Below, in pieces: positions 36,192 to 45,094 of a stretch of DNA of 64,000 bases (the first letter of the stretch is position 1; every line of letters starts with the position of its first letter). The stretch lies in contig NZ_JAJAVB010000002.1 of assembly GCF_020615385.1 (NCBI RefSeq), positions 484,265 through 548,264 on the forward strand. Reading direction: 5' to 3'. The DNA comes from Jiella soli. Its GTDB lineage: Bacteria > Pseudomonadota > Alphaproteobacteria > Rhizobiales > Rhizobiaceae. Under the pieces are notes generated by a model, which was not told the DNA's origin, ran no database searches, and saw nothing but the letters and a program-made list of their open reading frames with translations. A program made the position numbers and the translations under genes.

Positions 36192-37469
36192 ATGACCGCG
36201 GACATCCTTGCGAATTTGCCAGACGCCAACCGGGCGAGAGGCGAAGGCATCGTCTCGATCTGCTCGGCCCATCCGCGCGTCGTCGAAGCGGCGCTTCTTC
36301 AAGCGGCGGAGGGCGAGTGGCCGGTGCTGATCGAGGCCACCTGCAATCAGGTCAACCAGGACGGCGGCTACACCGGCATGACGCCGTCGGACTTCCGGCG
36401 CTTCGTCGAGGCGATCGCCGAGCGGACGGGCTTCGACGCATCGAGGATCATCTTCGGCGGCGATCATCTCGGGCCGAACCCCTGGAAGCATCTTCCCGCG
36501 GAAGACGCGCTGCGGCGTGCCGAGGTCATGGTCGGCGCCTATGTCGAAGCCGGCTTTTCCAAGATCCATCTCGACACGAGCATGGGCTGCGCCGGCGAGG
36601 CTGCGGCGCTTCCCGACGAGGTGACGGCGGTGCGGGCGGCGCGGCTTGCGAGGGCCGCCGAGGCCGCGGCGGAACGCTGCGGTGTGGTGCCGCGCTATGT
36701 CATCGGCACCGAGGTCCCGACGCCGGGCGGCGCCACCGAGACGCTGTCATCGCTGCAGCCGACACCGCCCGAAGCGGTCCTGCAGACGGTGGAGGTGCAT
36801 CGCGCCGCCTTTGCGGAAGCCGGGATGGACGCTGCCTTCGACCGGGCGGTGGGGCTCGTCGTCCAGCCGGGCGTCGAGTTCGGATCCGAAAGCGTCCACG
36901 TCTATGACCGTGCCGCGGCACGGTCACTCGCTGCCTCGCTCAAGACCCTGCCGCAGTTCGTTTTCGAGGCCCATTCGACCGACTACCAGCCGGCCGGCGC
37001 CCTCGCCGCGCTGGTCGAGGACGGGTTCGCGATCCTCAAGGTCGGCCCCGGCCTCACCTTCGCCATGCGCGAGGCCCTTTACGGCCTCGACGCCATCAGC
37101 GCCGCGCTTCACGGCGTGTCTGAGGGTGAAGGCCTGCGGGCGGCGATGGAGCGGCTGATGCTGGCCGCCCCGCAGCACTGGCGCGGCCATTACCATGGCG
37201 ACGAGGCCGCCATGCGCCGGCAGCGTCACTTCAGCTATAGCGACCGCATCCGTTACTACTGGCCGCATCCCGAGGCCGAAAAGGCCGTCGAGCGGCTGAT
37301 GGCGCGGTTCGGATCGGAGCCGATACCCGAGACGTTGATCAGCCAGTATCTCAGCTGGCTCGCCGCCGACGTGAAGGCCGGCCTGTTGCCCGCGCGCCCG
37401 CAGGACCTAGTCACCTGGTCGATCCGGCAGGTGATCGCAGGATACGAGCGCGCCGTCGGACACGTGTGA
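36192..37469 (+). CDS. Tagatose-bisphosphate aldolase-associated protein (GatZ/KbaZ/AgaZ family)
   Basis: A 425-residue TIM-barrel protein of the GatZ/KbaZ family (IIFGGDHLGPNPWKHLPAED, then KIHLDTSMGCAG, and later FVFEAHSTDYQP). In Escherichia coli GatZ and KbaZ are non-catalytic subunits that stabilise the class II tagatose-1,6-bisphosphate aldolase GatY/KbaY; some workers have proposed tagatose-6-phosphate kinase activity. GGAG precedes the ATG at 36192. It is transcribed alone and divergently from the amino-sugar operon. No GatY/KbaY gene is present nearby, which is unusual for the non-catalytic-subunit role. Confidence 0.9.
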   Translation: MTADILANLPDANRARGEGIVSICSAHPRVVEAALLQAAEGEWPVLIEATCNQVNQDGGYTGMTPSDFRRFVEAIAERTGFDASRIIFGGDHLGPNPWKHLPAEDALRRAEVMVGAYVEAGFSKIHLDTSMGCAGEAAALPDEVTAVRAARLARAAEAAAERCGVVPRYVIGTEVPTPGGATETLSSLQPTPPEAVLQTVEVHRAAFAEAGMDAAFDRAVGLVVQPGVEFGSESVHVYDRAAARSLAASLKTLPQFVFEAHSTDYQPAGALAALVEDGFAILKVGPGLTFAMREALYGLDAISAALHGVSEGEGLRAAMERLMLAAPQHWRGHYHGDEAAMRRQRHFSYSDRIRYYWPHPEAEKAVERLMARFGSEPIPETLISQYLSWLAADVKAGLLPARPQDLVTWSIRQVIAGYERAVGHV

Positions 37470-37480
37470 GAGCGGCACGA

Positions 37481-37501
37481 GCGGCCGGCGAACCCGGCCG
37501 C
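37481..37501. terminator. Hairpin between convergent genes
   Basis: An 8-base perfect stem (GCGGCCGG with CCGGCCGC) with a five-base loop lies in the 37-base gap between the GatZ-type stop and the stop of the convergent aldolase gene. No T-run follows; probably a shared terminator. Confidence 0.5.
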
Positions 37502-37506
37502 GTTCG

Positions 37507-38652
37507 TCAGAAGACCTTCCCCCGAGCGGTCACCGGCCAGAGGGTCTCGACCGTTTCTCCGCGCACAACGACGAACCAGTCATGGAGATTGCAGGTCGGG
37601 TCGCAATGGCCGGGGACGAGCTTGATCCGCTCGTTGATCGAAACTTCCCCGCCGTCGACCGCAAGGACGCCGTGCTCGTCGGAAGCGCCGTCGTAGCGCA
37701 GGCCCTTCCGGTCGAAGACACGCGGCAGGCCGCTGTCGACGGCAAGCGCCTTCAGGCCCGCGTCGCAGACGGCGCGATCGCGCACTGGAACGCTCATGAC
37801 GGAGGTGAGGACGAAGAGCGCGTTCTCGAACCCGCCGACCCTTCCGCCGTCTTCCGCCCGGATCCGTTCGTAGTCTGCGTCCATGAAGACGTAGGAGCCG
37901 CATTGCAGCTCGTTGTAGACGCCCGAACGCGCCTCGAAGGGGAAGCTGCCCGTCCCGGCACCGCCGACGATGTCGCAGTCGAGGCCCGCATCCTTGAGGA
38001 GCGAGATTGTTTGCGCCGTAACGTCTGCCGCTGCGGCGATCGCTGCGGCCCTTTCGGCCGGATCGGCAATGTGCTGGGCAGGTCCGTGATAGGCCTGCAG
38101 ACCGCCAAACCGAAGACCCTCCGCCCCGTCGATCACCCGCGCGAGCTGCACGGCCGGCGCGCCGGGAAGGGTCCCGCAGCGGCGGGCGCCGCAGTCGATC
38201 TCGACCAGAGCCTCGATCGTCACGCCGTGCCGTTGCGCCGCCCTTGAAAGCGGCGCGACATTTTCAGGATCGTCGACGCAGACGATGATGCGGGCCCGCG
38301 CGGCGAGCCGGGCCAGCCGGTCGATCTTGACCGGATCGCGGACTTCATTGGTAACCAGGATATCGGAGATGCCGGCGCGCACCAGCGCCTCGGCTTCCGA
38401 GACCTTCTGGCAACATATTCCGCAGGCCCCGCCGCGCTCGATCTGCAGCCGCGCGATGTCGGCCGATTTGTGCGTCTTGGCATGGGCCCGCAGCCGCATT
38501 CCGCTGGCCTCGGCATGACTGCGCATCCGGGCAAGATTGCGCTCGAAGGCATCGAGATCGACGACAAGCGCCGGCGTCTGCACTTCGCGGAGGGCCATGC
38601 CGGGCAGCGCCGGCACGTCGTAACCCACTTCGAGGCCCGACCAATCATGCAT
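37507..38652 (-). CDS. D-threonine / D-3-hydroxyaspartate aldolase-type PLP enzyme (DSD1 family)
   Basis: A 381-residue PLP-dependent protein. The alanine-racemase-like barrel holds the PLP lysine in RAHAKTHKS (about residue 59), with QTPALVVDLDAFERNL before it. The C-terminal domain has the metal site PGHCDPTC, as in metal-activated D-threonine aldolases and D-serine dehydratases. Such enzymes split D-threonine or beta-hydroxyaspartate to glycine plus an aldehyde or glyoxylate, or dehydrate D-amino acids; the exact reaction is uncertain. It resembles BhcC of the beta-hydroxyaspartate cycle, but the partner genes bhcA, bhcB and bhcD are not here. It is a single-gene unit. Confidence 0.85.
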   Translation of the reverse strand: MHDWSGLEVGYDVPALPGMALREVQTPALVVDLDAFERNLARMRSHAEASGMRLRAHAKTHKSADIARLQIERGGACGICCQKVSEAEALVRAGISDILVTNEVRDPVKIDRLARLAARARIIVCVDDPENVAPLSRAAQRHGVTIEALVEIDCGARRCGTLPGAPAVQLARVIDGAEGLRFGGLQAYHGPAQHIADPAERAAAIAAAADVTAQTISLLKDAGLDCDIVGGAGTGSFPFEARSGVYNELQCGSYVFMDADYERIRAEDGGRVGGFENALFVLTSVMSVPVRDRAVCDAGLKALAVDSGLPRVFDRKGLRYDGASDEHGVLAVDGGEVSINERIKLVPGHCDPTCNLHDWFVVVRGETVETLWPVTARGKVF

Positions 38653-38921
38653 TTTTCGCTTTCCCCTTCGCCATGGCGTATGCCCCTCTCTCGCACGATC
38701 TGTAGCACCATCGACGGCCGGGGATCACCTCCGGCGCCCGGTTGCCGCTCCCACCAAGCTTCGACACGTTGAGCCGGGATCCGGCGGAGGAACAGGCGCT
38801 TGCGGGTCGTGACGGCCGCCTTCCGTTTTGCGGTATTCCGCCTTCCGCATATATCGTGATACTCCTTCGCACGTCGCGACGAGGCCTGGCACCACCATCG
38901 ACGCGGCGGCGGGAGGAGCAT

Positions 38922-39947
38922 TTGATCGATTCGCTGGCGGAAACGCCCGTGCCACACCGTTCCCAAGCTGCACCGGCCGAAGCGCGGTCCCCCGCCGAAT
39001 CGGGGCCGCTCGCCCGCCTGCAGGCCACTGTCGAGGCCGGACTGATAGGCCGCACGCGGCTCGTCGAGCGCCTGATGATCGCACTCCTGACGGGCGGCCA
39101 TCTTCTCGTCGAAGGACCGCCGGGTCTTGCCAAGACGCGCGCGGTCAAGCTTCTGTCCAGCGGTCTCGAAGCCTCCTTCTCCCGCATCCAGTGCACGCCC
39201 GACCTGATGCCCGCCGACCTGACGGGCACGCAGGTCTTCAGGCCCGAGGCCGGACGATTCGAGTTCGTCGCAGGGCCGCTCTTCCACTCGCTGGTCCTCG
39301 TCGACGAGATCAACCGCGCCCCGCCGAAGGTCCAGTCGGCTCTCCTCGAAGCGATGGCCGAGGCGCAGGTGACCGCCGGCGGCGTCACCTATCCGCTGCC
39401 GAGCCCCTTCATGGTCGTCGCGACTCAGAATTCGATCGAGCACGAAGGCACGTTCCCCCTGCCGGAAGCCCAGCTCGACCGCTTCCTGATGCATGTCCTC
39501 GTCGAACTGCCGGACGCGCGGTCGGAACTTGAAATCCTCGACCTCGTCGAGCGGGAAGACGCCGGCGAAAGCCCGGCCCGGCCCGACCCGATCTCGACCG
39601 GCGCGATCCTGAATGCGCGGCGCGAGGTTGCCGCGATCCATCTTGCCCCGGCGCTGAAGGACTACATCGTCCGGCTGGTCATGGCGACGCGCGAGGCGGA
39701 GGCAATCCCCGGGGTGAGCGGCCGGATCGAACATGCCGTCTCGCCGCGCGGCACGCTGGCCCTTGCCGCAGCGGCCCGCGCCCGCGCCTTTCTCGCCGGC
39801 CGCGACTACGCCGTTCCGGAAGACGTCTCGGAGCTCGCGCCGGATATCCTCGCTCATCGCGTCATCCCGACCTGGCGGGCAAGCGCCGAGGGCGTGACCG
39901 GCCGCGCGCTCGTCCAATCGCTGATCGAGCACGTCGAACCGCTATGA
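38922..39947 (+). CDS. MoxR-family AAA+ ATPase
   Basis: A 341-residue AAA+ protein. Walker A is LVEGPPGLAKTRAV, Walker B LVLVDEINRAPPKVQSALLEAM, and sensor regions MVVATQNSIEHEGTFPLPEAQLDRF and the C-terminal lid follow, all typical of MoxR. MoxR ATPases act as chaperones that activate partner complexes, usually with von Willebrand factor A proteins. The proposed start is a TTG at 38922, with GGAGG five bases upstream; the frame continues to 38742 but that part has poor codon usage. It leads the seven-gene operon and overlaps the DUF58 gene (ATGATG). Confidence 0.9.
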   Translation: MIDSLAETPVPHRSQAAPAEARSPAESGPLARLQATVEAGLIGRTRLVERLMIALLTGGHLLVEGPPGLAKTRAVKLLSSGLEASFSRIQCTPDLMPADLTGTQVFRPEAGRFEFVAGPLFHSLVLVDEINRAPPKVQSALLEAMAEAQVTAGGVTYPLPSPFMVVATQNSIEHEGTFPLPEAQLDRFLMHVLVELPDARSELEILDLVEREDAGESPARPDPISTGAILNARREVAAIHLAPALKDYIVRLVMATREAEAIPGVSGRIEHAVSPRGTLALAAAARARAFLAGRDYAVPEDVSELAPDILAHRVIPTWRASAEGVTGRALVQSLIEHVEPL

Positions 39948-40900
39948 TGCCTGCGGCCGCTTTAGAGCCGGGCGAAGGAGGAATCGCGGTCGACGCCGCG
40001 CATCTCTTTCACCTGCGCCACATCCTGCGCAGCGGACCCGAGCGGTCCGTGCGGGCGATCGGACGAGCCGGCGGCTTCGCCGGCAAGAAGCGCGGCAACG
40101 GGCTCGAGATCGTGGATGTCAGGCTGTTTTCTGAGGGCGACGACATCCGCCATGTCGACGCGGCGGCAACCGCGCGGACCGCGAAGACGCATGTGCGCAC
40201 CTTCCGCGAGGAGCGCGACCGGGCGACGCTTCTGATTGCCGACTTCCGCACCCAGATGTTCTTCGGGACGAGGCGGCGACTGCGCTCGGTCGCCGCGGCG
40301 GGCGCGCTGGCTTTGGCCGGCTGGCGCGCGATCGAAACCGGCGGGCGCGTCGGTCTTCTCTCGGCCTTCGCCGGGCGGACCGAATTCCTGCCGCCGCGGG
40401 CGCGCGAACGGGCGATGGCCGGCATCGCCGGCGCGCTGGAGAGCGCCCATGCCGAGGCAGCCGGCATGCTCGCGGCTGGTAACGACCTTGCCGAACCCGG
40501 CCTTGCCGACATTCTCGACCAGGCGCTGGCCCGCGCGCTTCCAGGCACCTCGCTTGTCCTCGCAAGCGGCCTCGACGATGCCGGTGAGGATTTCTTCCGC
40601 CTCGCCGAAACCGCCGGAAAGCGCTTCGACCTCACGATTCTTCTCGTGAAGGACCGGTTCGAGACGGATCCGCCGCCGGGAGCCTACCCCTACCGGGCGA
40701 TCGGCGACGGCCGGGCGGGCCCAATGCGCTGGGCGCTGCTGCGCAAGAGCCCGGGCGTCGCCAAGCGACGGGAAGAAACCCCTGTCGACGCGCGCGTCGA
40801 GCGCCTGGCGAACGGCAGGGTCGCCGTGCGCGTCCTTGCCGCCGATTGCGACTATGAGGTCATGGCGGCGAGCCTCGTCGGAGGCGTCGATGGCCGCTGA
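39944..40900 (+). CDS. DUF58-family VWA-like protein
   Basis: A 318-residue cytoplasmic protein. The DUF58 motif is visible as GDDIRHVDAAATARTAKTHV followed by RTFREERDRATLLIADFRTQ. DUF58 proteins have a von Willebrand A-like fold and are encoded next to MoxR ATPases, with which they probably interact. The ATG overlaps the moxR stop and the gene's own stop overlaps the next gene. No membrane helix near the N-terminus. Confidence 0.88.
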   Translation: MMPAAALEPGEGGIAVDAAHLFHLRHILRSGPERSVRAIGRAGGFAGKKRGNGLEIVDVRLFSEGDDIRHVDAAATARTAKTHVRTFREERDRATLLIADFRTQMFFGTRRRLRSVAAAGALALAGWRAIETGGRVGLLSAFAGRTEFLPPRARERAMAGIAGALESAHAEAAGMLAAGNDLAEPGLADILDQALARALPGTSLVLASGLDDAGEDFFRLAETAGKRFDLTILLVKDRFETDPPPGAYPYRAIGDGRAGPMRWALLRKSPGVAKRREETPVDARVERLANGRVAVRVLAADCDYEVMAASLVGGVDGR

Positions 40901-41309
40901 TGCCGATTTCATCGAGAAGCTGCGCCCGATCCGGCTTCCGGCCGGTTTCGAGGCCTTCGACCTTCACGGCGCGCTCGCGGTCTTCGCGCTCGCCCTTCTG
41001 GCCGGTCTCCTGCTTTCCCTCTTCGCGCGCCTTGTGACGGCGCCGCGTCCCTCCCGGCGCCGCGAGGCCGAACGCGCAATCGCCGAAGCCCGCACGCTCG
41101 CCCGCGAGGAGAGGCTTCTCGCCCAGTCGCGTCTCGTCCTGCGGCTGAAGGAAGATGACGGCCGGCGGATCAGGAACCGCGGCTCGGTGCGCCGGCATCT
41201 CGACGAGTTGAAGCTCAAGATCGACGCTGAGCTCTACCGGCCAGATCCGGCCCTCGATCCCGACGCTCTCGACCGGGCCATCCTCGACGCGCTTGCGGCG
41301 CGAAGGTAG
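40890..41309 (+). CDS. DUF4381-like membrane protein of the MoxR operon
   Basis: A 139-residue protein with one transmembrane segment (about residues 27-46, ALAVFALALLAGLLLSLFAR) followed by a basic, helical cytoplasmic domain. The start region EKLRPIRLPAGFEAF and position between DUF58 and VWA genes match DUF4381-type proteins of MoxR operons. Function unknown. The ATG at 40890 overlaps the DUF58 stop region by 11 bases. Confidence 0.7.
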   Translation: MAADADFIEKLRPIRLPAGFEAFDLHGALAVFALALLAGLLLSLFARLVTAPRPSRRREAERAIAEARTLAREERLLAQSRLVLRLKEDDGRRIRNRGSVRRHLDELKLKIDAELYRPDPALDPDALDRAILDALAARR

Positions 41310-41312
41310 ACG

Positions 41313-42266
41313 ATGCCCGATTTCGCCCTGCCGCTTGCCTTCCTCCTCCTGCCGCTGCCGCTCCTCGCAATGCGCCTCCTGCCCGGGCGCGAAGCCGTCA
41401 CAGGAGCGCTGCTCCTGCCGGCCAGCATCCGGCGAACCCTGCCGGACGGCGCCGAGAACGGCGTGCGGGTCCGCGTGCGGCGTGCCGTCCCGGCGCTCCT
41501 GTGGATAGCGCTGGTCACCGCCCTCGCCGGGCCGCAAAGCGTCGAGACGGTAGAGGCCCTGCCCGTCTCGGGCCGCGATCTCGTCATCGCCCTCGATCTG
41601 TCAGGCAGTATGGAGCGTGAGGATTTCACGCTCGACGGCGCGACCGTCTCCCGGCTGGAGGCGGTCAAATCGGTCGCCAAGCGCTTCGTCGCGGAGCGGG
41701 CGGGCGACCGCGTCGGGCTCGTGATCTTCGCCGAGAACGCCTATGTCGCCGCGCCGCTCACCTTCGACGTCGCCGCCGTCGCGCGCACCATAGACGAGGC
41801 GACGATCGGCCTTTCCGGGCGCTCGACGGCGATTGCCGGAGGGCTGGGCGTCGCGCTCAAGCGGCTAGACGGATCCACGGCGCGTTCGAGGGTCGTCATC
41901 CTGTTGTCCGACGGCGCGGACACTTCCGGCACCGTCATCCCCGAAGACGTCGCCCATCTCGCAAGGCAGATCGGCGTCACCGTCTATACGATCGCCCTCG
42001 GCCCGGCCGATCTGGAGAGCCAGCCGGAGACGCGCGACGCCGTCGACACCAAGACGCTGCGGGCGATCGCCGAGACGAGCGGCGGCGAAAGCTTCCGGGT
42101 GCGCGACACGGCCGACCTGGAAGCCGTCACCGCGGCGATCGACCGCCTGCAGGCAAGCGGTCTCGCCAAGCCCCCGGCCTCCGTCCGCCAGGCGTTCTGG
42201 ATCTATCCGGCCATGGTCGCCTTCGCCTGCGCACTCTTCCTCGTGGTCAGCCGGAGGGCATTGTGA
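41313..42266 (+). CDS. VWA-domain membrane protein (BatA-like)
   Basis: A 317-residue protein with membrane segments near residues 5-20, 55-72 and 292-312 around a von Willebrand A domain. The metal-ion-dependent adhesion site is intact: ALDLSGSM (DxSxS), the threonine in GRSTAI and the aspartate in LLSDGADTSG. BatA-type proteins are thought to present their VWA domain to the periplasm or cytoplasm as part of a MoxR-linked complex. Its stop overlaps the next start region (GTGATG). Confidence 0.88.
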   Translation: MPDFALPLAFLLLPLPLLAMRLLPGREAVTGALLLPASIRRTLPDGAENGVRVRVRRAVPALLWIALVTALAGPQSVETVEALPVSGRDLVIALDLSGSMEREDFTLDGATVSRLEAVKSVAKRFVAERAGDRVGLVIFAENAYVAAPLTFDVAAVARTIDEATIGLSGRSTAIAGGLGVALKRLDGSTARSRVVILLSDGADTSGTVIPEDVAHLARQIGVTVYTIALGPADLESQPETRDAVDTKTLRAIAETSGGESFRVRDTADLEAVTAAIDRLQASGLAKPPASVRQAFWIYPAMVAFACALFLVVSRRAL

Positions 42267-43207
42267 TGGGCGATCCGGACCTGATGGGGCTGGGCGCGAG
42301 CGTCCTTTTGCGTCCCTGGTGGCTCGCGGCACTTCCCGCCGTCCTGATCCTCGCCATTCTCGCGCTGCGACGGGCCCGCGGGCTCGGCGCCTGGGAGCAG
42401 GCGGTCGACCCCGTCCTGATGCGGGCGATGGAGGACTTCGGCCGCGTCGTGCCCGGCCGCGGACGGCGTCTTCTCCTGCCGGCCACCATCGCGGCGATCC
42501 TCGCCCTCGCCCTGTCCGGACCGGCGCGGCGGATCGCCGATCCCGAGACCTTCCGCAATCTCGACGGCATCGTCCTCGCCATCGACCTCTCGCGCTCGAT
42601 CGTCGAAGGCGGCGGGCTCGCCGACGCGCAGGCCGCCGCCCAGCTGGTACTGCAGCGGGCCGGCGGGCGGCCGGTGGCGATGATCGTCTATGCGGGCGAA
42701 GCCTATGTGGCGAGCGCCTTTACCAGCGACGCTGCTGCGCTCTCGCCCCTGCTCGCGGTGCTGGATGCCGGCATCGTGCCCAATCCCGGCACGCGAACCG
42801 ACCGGGCGCTGGCGCTCGCGGACCGCATCTTCACCGAGGCGAAGGTGCTGAAGGGCGACGTCGTTCTCGTCACCGATGGCGACAATCTCTCCCCGGACGC
42901 CTTCGGCACGGCAGACACGCTCGGCAAGCGCGGCATCCGCGTCGACGCTTTCCTCGTCGAGCCCTCCTCAGGGAACGGCGATACGCCGCCCCCCGACGCG
43001 GCGGCGCTGCGACGTCTGACGCAGGAGGGCGGCGGCAGCTTCGGCGAGGCGCGCGAGCCGTTCCAGCTCGCCGAGACGATCTCACGGCGGGCCGCGAGCG
43101 AGCTTGCACGGGGCGACACCGCCGCGCTCCTCTTCTCCGATCTCGGACGCTACCTGCTGCTGCCCGCCCTCTTTCCCGCGCTGCTTCTGTTCAGAAGGGC
43201 GAATTAA
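42266..43207 (+). CDS. VWA-domain membrane protein (BatB-like)
   Basis: A 313-residue VWA protein paralogous to the upstream one. N-terminal hydrophobic segments at about residues 15-33 and 68-86 precede the VWA domain with AIDLSRSI (DxSxS intact) and VVLVTDGDNLSPD; a final hydrophobic segment (LLLPALFPALLLF) ends it. GGAGG lies 5-8 bases upstream; the start is ATG at 42266 or GTG at 42263. It probably pairs with the BatA-like protein and MoxR. Confidence 0.87.
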   Translation: MGDPDLMGLGASVLLRPWWLAALPAVLILAILALRRARGLGAWEQAVDPVLMRAMEDFGRVVPGRGRRLLLPATIAAILALALSGPARRIADPETFRNLDGIVLAIDLSRSIVEGGGLADAQAAAQLVLQRAGGRPVAMIVYAGEAYVASAFTSDAAALSPLLAVLDAGIVPNPGTRTDRALALADRIFTEAKVLKGDVVLVTDGDNLSPDAFGTADTLGKRGIRVDAFLVEPSSGNGDTPPPDAAALRRLTQEGGGSFGEAREPFQLAETISRRAASELARGDTAALLFSDLGRYLLLPALFPALLLFRRAN

Positions 43208-43208
43208 G

Positions 43209-43850
43209 ATGCGGTTTGCGCTTCCGATCCTATGCATCCTCGCCGCAGGTCTCGCAGCACTCGCGGCGAGGCCGGCGGCCTTCGGCAAGCTCGCGCTCGT
43301 CGCCGGCATGCCCGACCTCGCCGCACCGCTTCTCGGCGATAGCCATGCGCGCGGCGTCGCGCTTTTCGAGGCGGGCCACTACGGCGAAGCCGACAAGGCG
43401 TTTGCGGCGGCCGGCCGGCTTGCGACCTACGACCGGGCGATGTCGCTTGCCGGGCTCGGAGACTATGCCGGCTCGGTCGCCTATTTCGATGCCGTTCTCT
43501 TTGCCGATCCCGCCGACGCCGACGCCCGCTACAACCGCGAGCTTGTCGCCACGAAGGTGAAACCGGTCATCGGCGAGTCCAACTCGATCGACGGTATTCC
43601 TGCGACCGCCCCCTCCGACGGCCCGTCGCAGTCAGCCGCCACCAAGCGCGACATTCTCAAGCAGTTGACGCTCGCCGAGCAGCGCGGCGTCATGGATCCG
43701 CGGGTCAAGCGGATGACGGCGGCCACGACGGGATGGCTAGCGACACTGGAGGACGAGCCGGCACTCTATCTGAAGCGCCGCATCAAGGCCGAATACGAGC
43801 GCCGGCAGGACCTCGGCCTCGCCAATCCGCCGGAGGACACGGCATGGTAG
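43209..43850 (+). CDS. TPR-like membrane-anchored protein (BatC/BatE-like)
   Basis: A 213-residue protein with an N-terminal signal or membrane anchor (ALPILCILAAGLAALAARPA) followed by a tetratricopeptide-like segment (ARGVALFEAGHYGEADKAFA and SLAGLGDYAGSVAYFDAVL) and a polar C-terminal part. TPR proteins commonly follow VWA genes in Bat operons and serve as docking modules. The start follows the previous stop by one base. No enzymatic motif. Confidence 0.78.
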   Translation: MRFALPILCILAAGLAALAARPAAFGKLALVAGMPDLAAPLLGDSHARGVALFEAGHYGEADKAFAAAGRLATYDRAMSLAGLGDYAGSVAYFDAVLFADPADADARYNRELVATKVKPVIGESNSIDGIPATAPSDGPSQSAATKRDILKQLTLAEQRGVMDPRVKRMTAATTGWLATLEDEPALYLKRRIKAEYERRQDLGLANPPEDTAW

Positions 43851-45052
43851 CGTTTCTCGTTCGCCTCATGGTCGCGCTCTGCCTCGCAGGCGGGCTGCGG
43901 AGCGTGGCGGTCGCGGCGCCCACGGGCGAGCTGGCGCTGAACGTCACGATCAAGGCCGACAGTCCGGAGCCCTATGTCGGCGAGATGATCCTCGCCACTC
44001 TGCGCGGAAACTACGACGCCTTCATCACGCTGGAGCATTTCGAGGGCATCGAACTGCCCAACTTCACCTGGATCCAGCTTGGCCGCGACGTCTGGTCGAA
44101 GGACCGGGTCGGCGGGCGGGAGGTGACGACGGTCGAGCGCCGACTGGCCCTCTATCCACGCAAGGAAGGCCGGCTGTCCATCGGTCCGTTCCGTCACGTC
44201 CTCACCGTCGACGACGGCAAGGGCAAGCGCTCGGCCACCACCGTCGTCTCGAACCGGGTCGATGTCACCATCCGGCCGAAGCCGCTGACCAATGGGGGGT
44301 GGTGGCTGCCGGCGCGTCGGCTCACGGTCGACGACCATTTCGATATGGATACGGCCCATCTCGAAAACGGCGCAACTGCGACCCGGACCGTCACGCTGAC
44401 CGTCGAGGGTCAGACCGCCGACGCATTGCCGCCGCCGCCCGAGATGCGGGCGCCCTGGCTGATCTCCTTCATCGCCCCAGAGGTCCGCGAGACGAAAGTC
44501 ACCCGCGAAGGGCCGGTGGGCAAGGTGACGTGGCAATGGCGCATGCGCCCGTCAATGTCCGAACCGGGTGAACTCGCCGCCTTCCACATTCCCTGGTTCG
44601 ACACGACCAGCCGTCAGGTGCGCGACGCGGTGCTGAAGTCGCACCGGATCGCCTATGCAGCGATCGCAGAGCCGGCGTCTTCCTTCAGCCCCGTCGCGAT
44701 CTCGGCATGGCTGCTTCCGCTCTGTCTGGGACTGTTCCTGCCGGTCGCGGCGACCCTCACCGGACGCCGGCCGCTTCCGGCTGCCACGATCCTCGCCCGC
44801 ATCCGCCTGGCGCTGCCACAGCGCGAGACATTCGCCATGCGCTGGGCCATTATCCGAAACGACGCGAAGGCTTATCGGCGCGCCGCGGCGCGGCGGCTTG
44901 CCTCGCGTGGGCTCGCTCCGGAGGCCCATCTTGCTCCCCTCGACACCGCGCTCTTTCGCGGTGGGCTAGAGAAGGCTCTGGACCTGCGGGCGCTTCACCG
45001 ATCGCTGCGCCGGACCAGCGTCGGCTGGCGCGGAGACGTCCGGCCGAAGTGA
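43844..45052 (+). CDS. BatD-like protein with C-terminal membrane segment
   Basis: A 402-residue protein. A signal peptide (MVAFLVRLMVALCLAGGLRS) is followed by Ig-like beta-rich regions (GELALNVTIKADSPEPYVGEM, and later RTVTLTVEGQTADALPPPP), a membrane helix at about residues 285-305 and a basic cytoplasmic tail. This is the layout of BatD, the periplasmic and membrane component of MoxR-Bat operons. The ATG overlaps the TPR gene stop. It is the last gene of the operon; the complex is inferred to act at the inner membrane, perhaps in envelope stress. Confidence 0.82.
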   Translation: MVAFLVRLMVALCLAGGLRSVAVAAPTGELALNVTIKADSPEPYVGEMILATLRGNYDAFITLEHFEGIELPNFTWIQLGRDVWSKDRVGGREVTTVERRLALYPRKEGRLSIGPFRHVLTVDDGKGKRSATTVVSNRVDVTIRPKPLTNGGWWLPARRLTVDDHFDMDTAHLENGATATRTVTLTVEGQTADALPPPPEMRAPWLISFIAPEVRETKVTREGPVGKVTWQWRMRPSMSEPGELAAFHIPWFDTTSRQVRDAVLKSHRIAYAAIAEPASSFSPVAISAWLLPLCLGLFLPVAATLTGRRPLPAATILARIRLALPQRETFAMRWAIIRNDAKAYRRAAARRLASRGLAPEAHLAPLDTALFRGGLEKALDLRALHRSLRRTSVGWRGDVRPK

Positions 45053-45094
45053 CGGCCGGCCGGTTCGGCAGAGCGGCGCGGAAGGCGGAGATCC

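Noticed and set aside
37507-38652. bhcC of the beta-hydroxyaspartate cycle
   Set aside because: No bhcA, bhcB, bhcD or bhcR gene in the flanking sequence.
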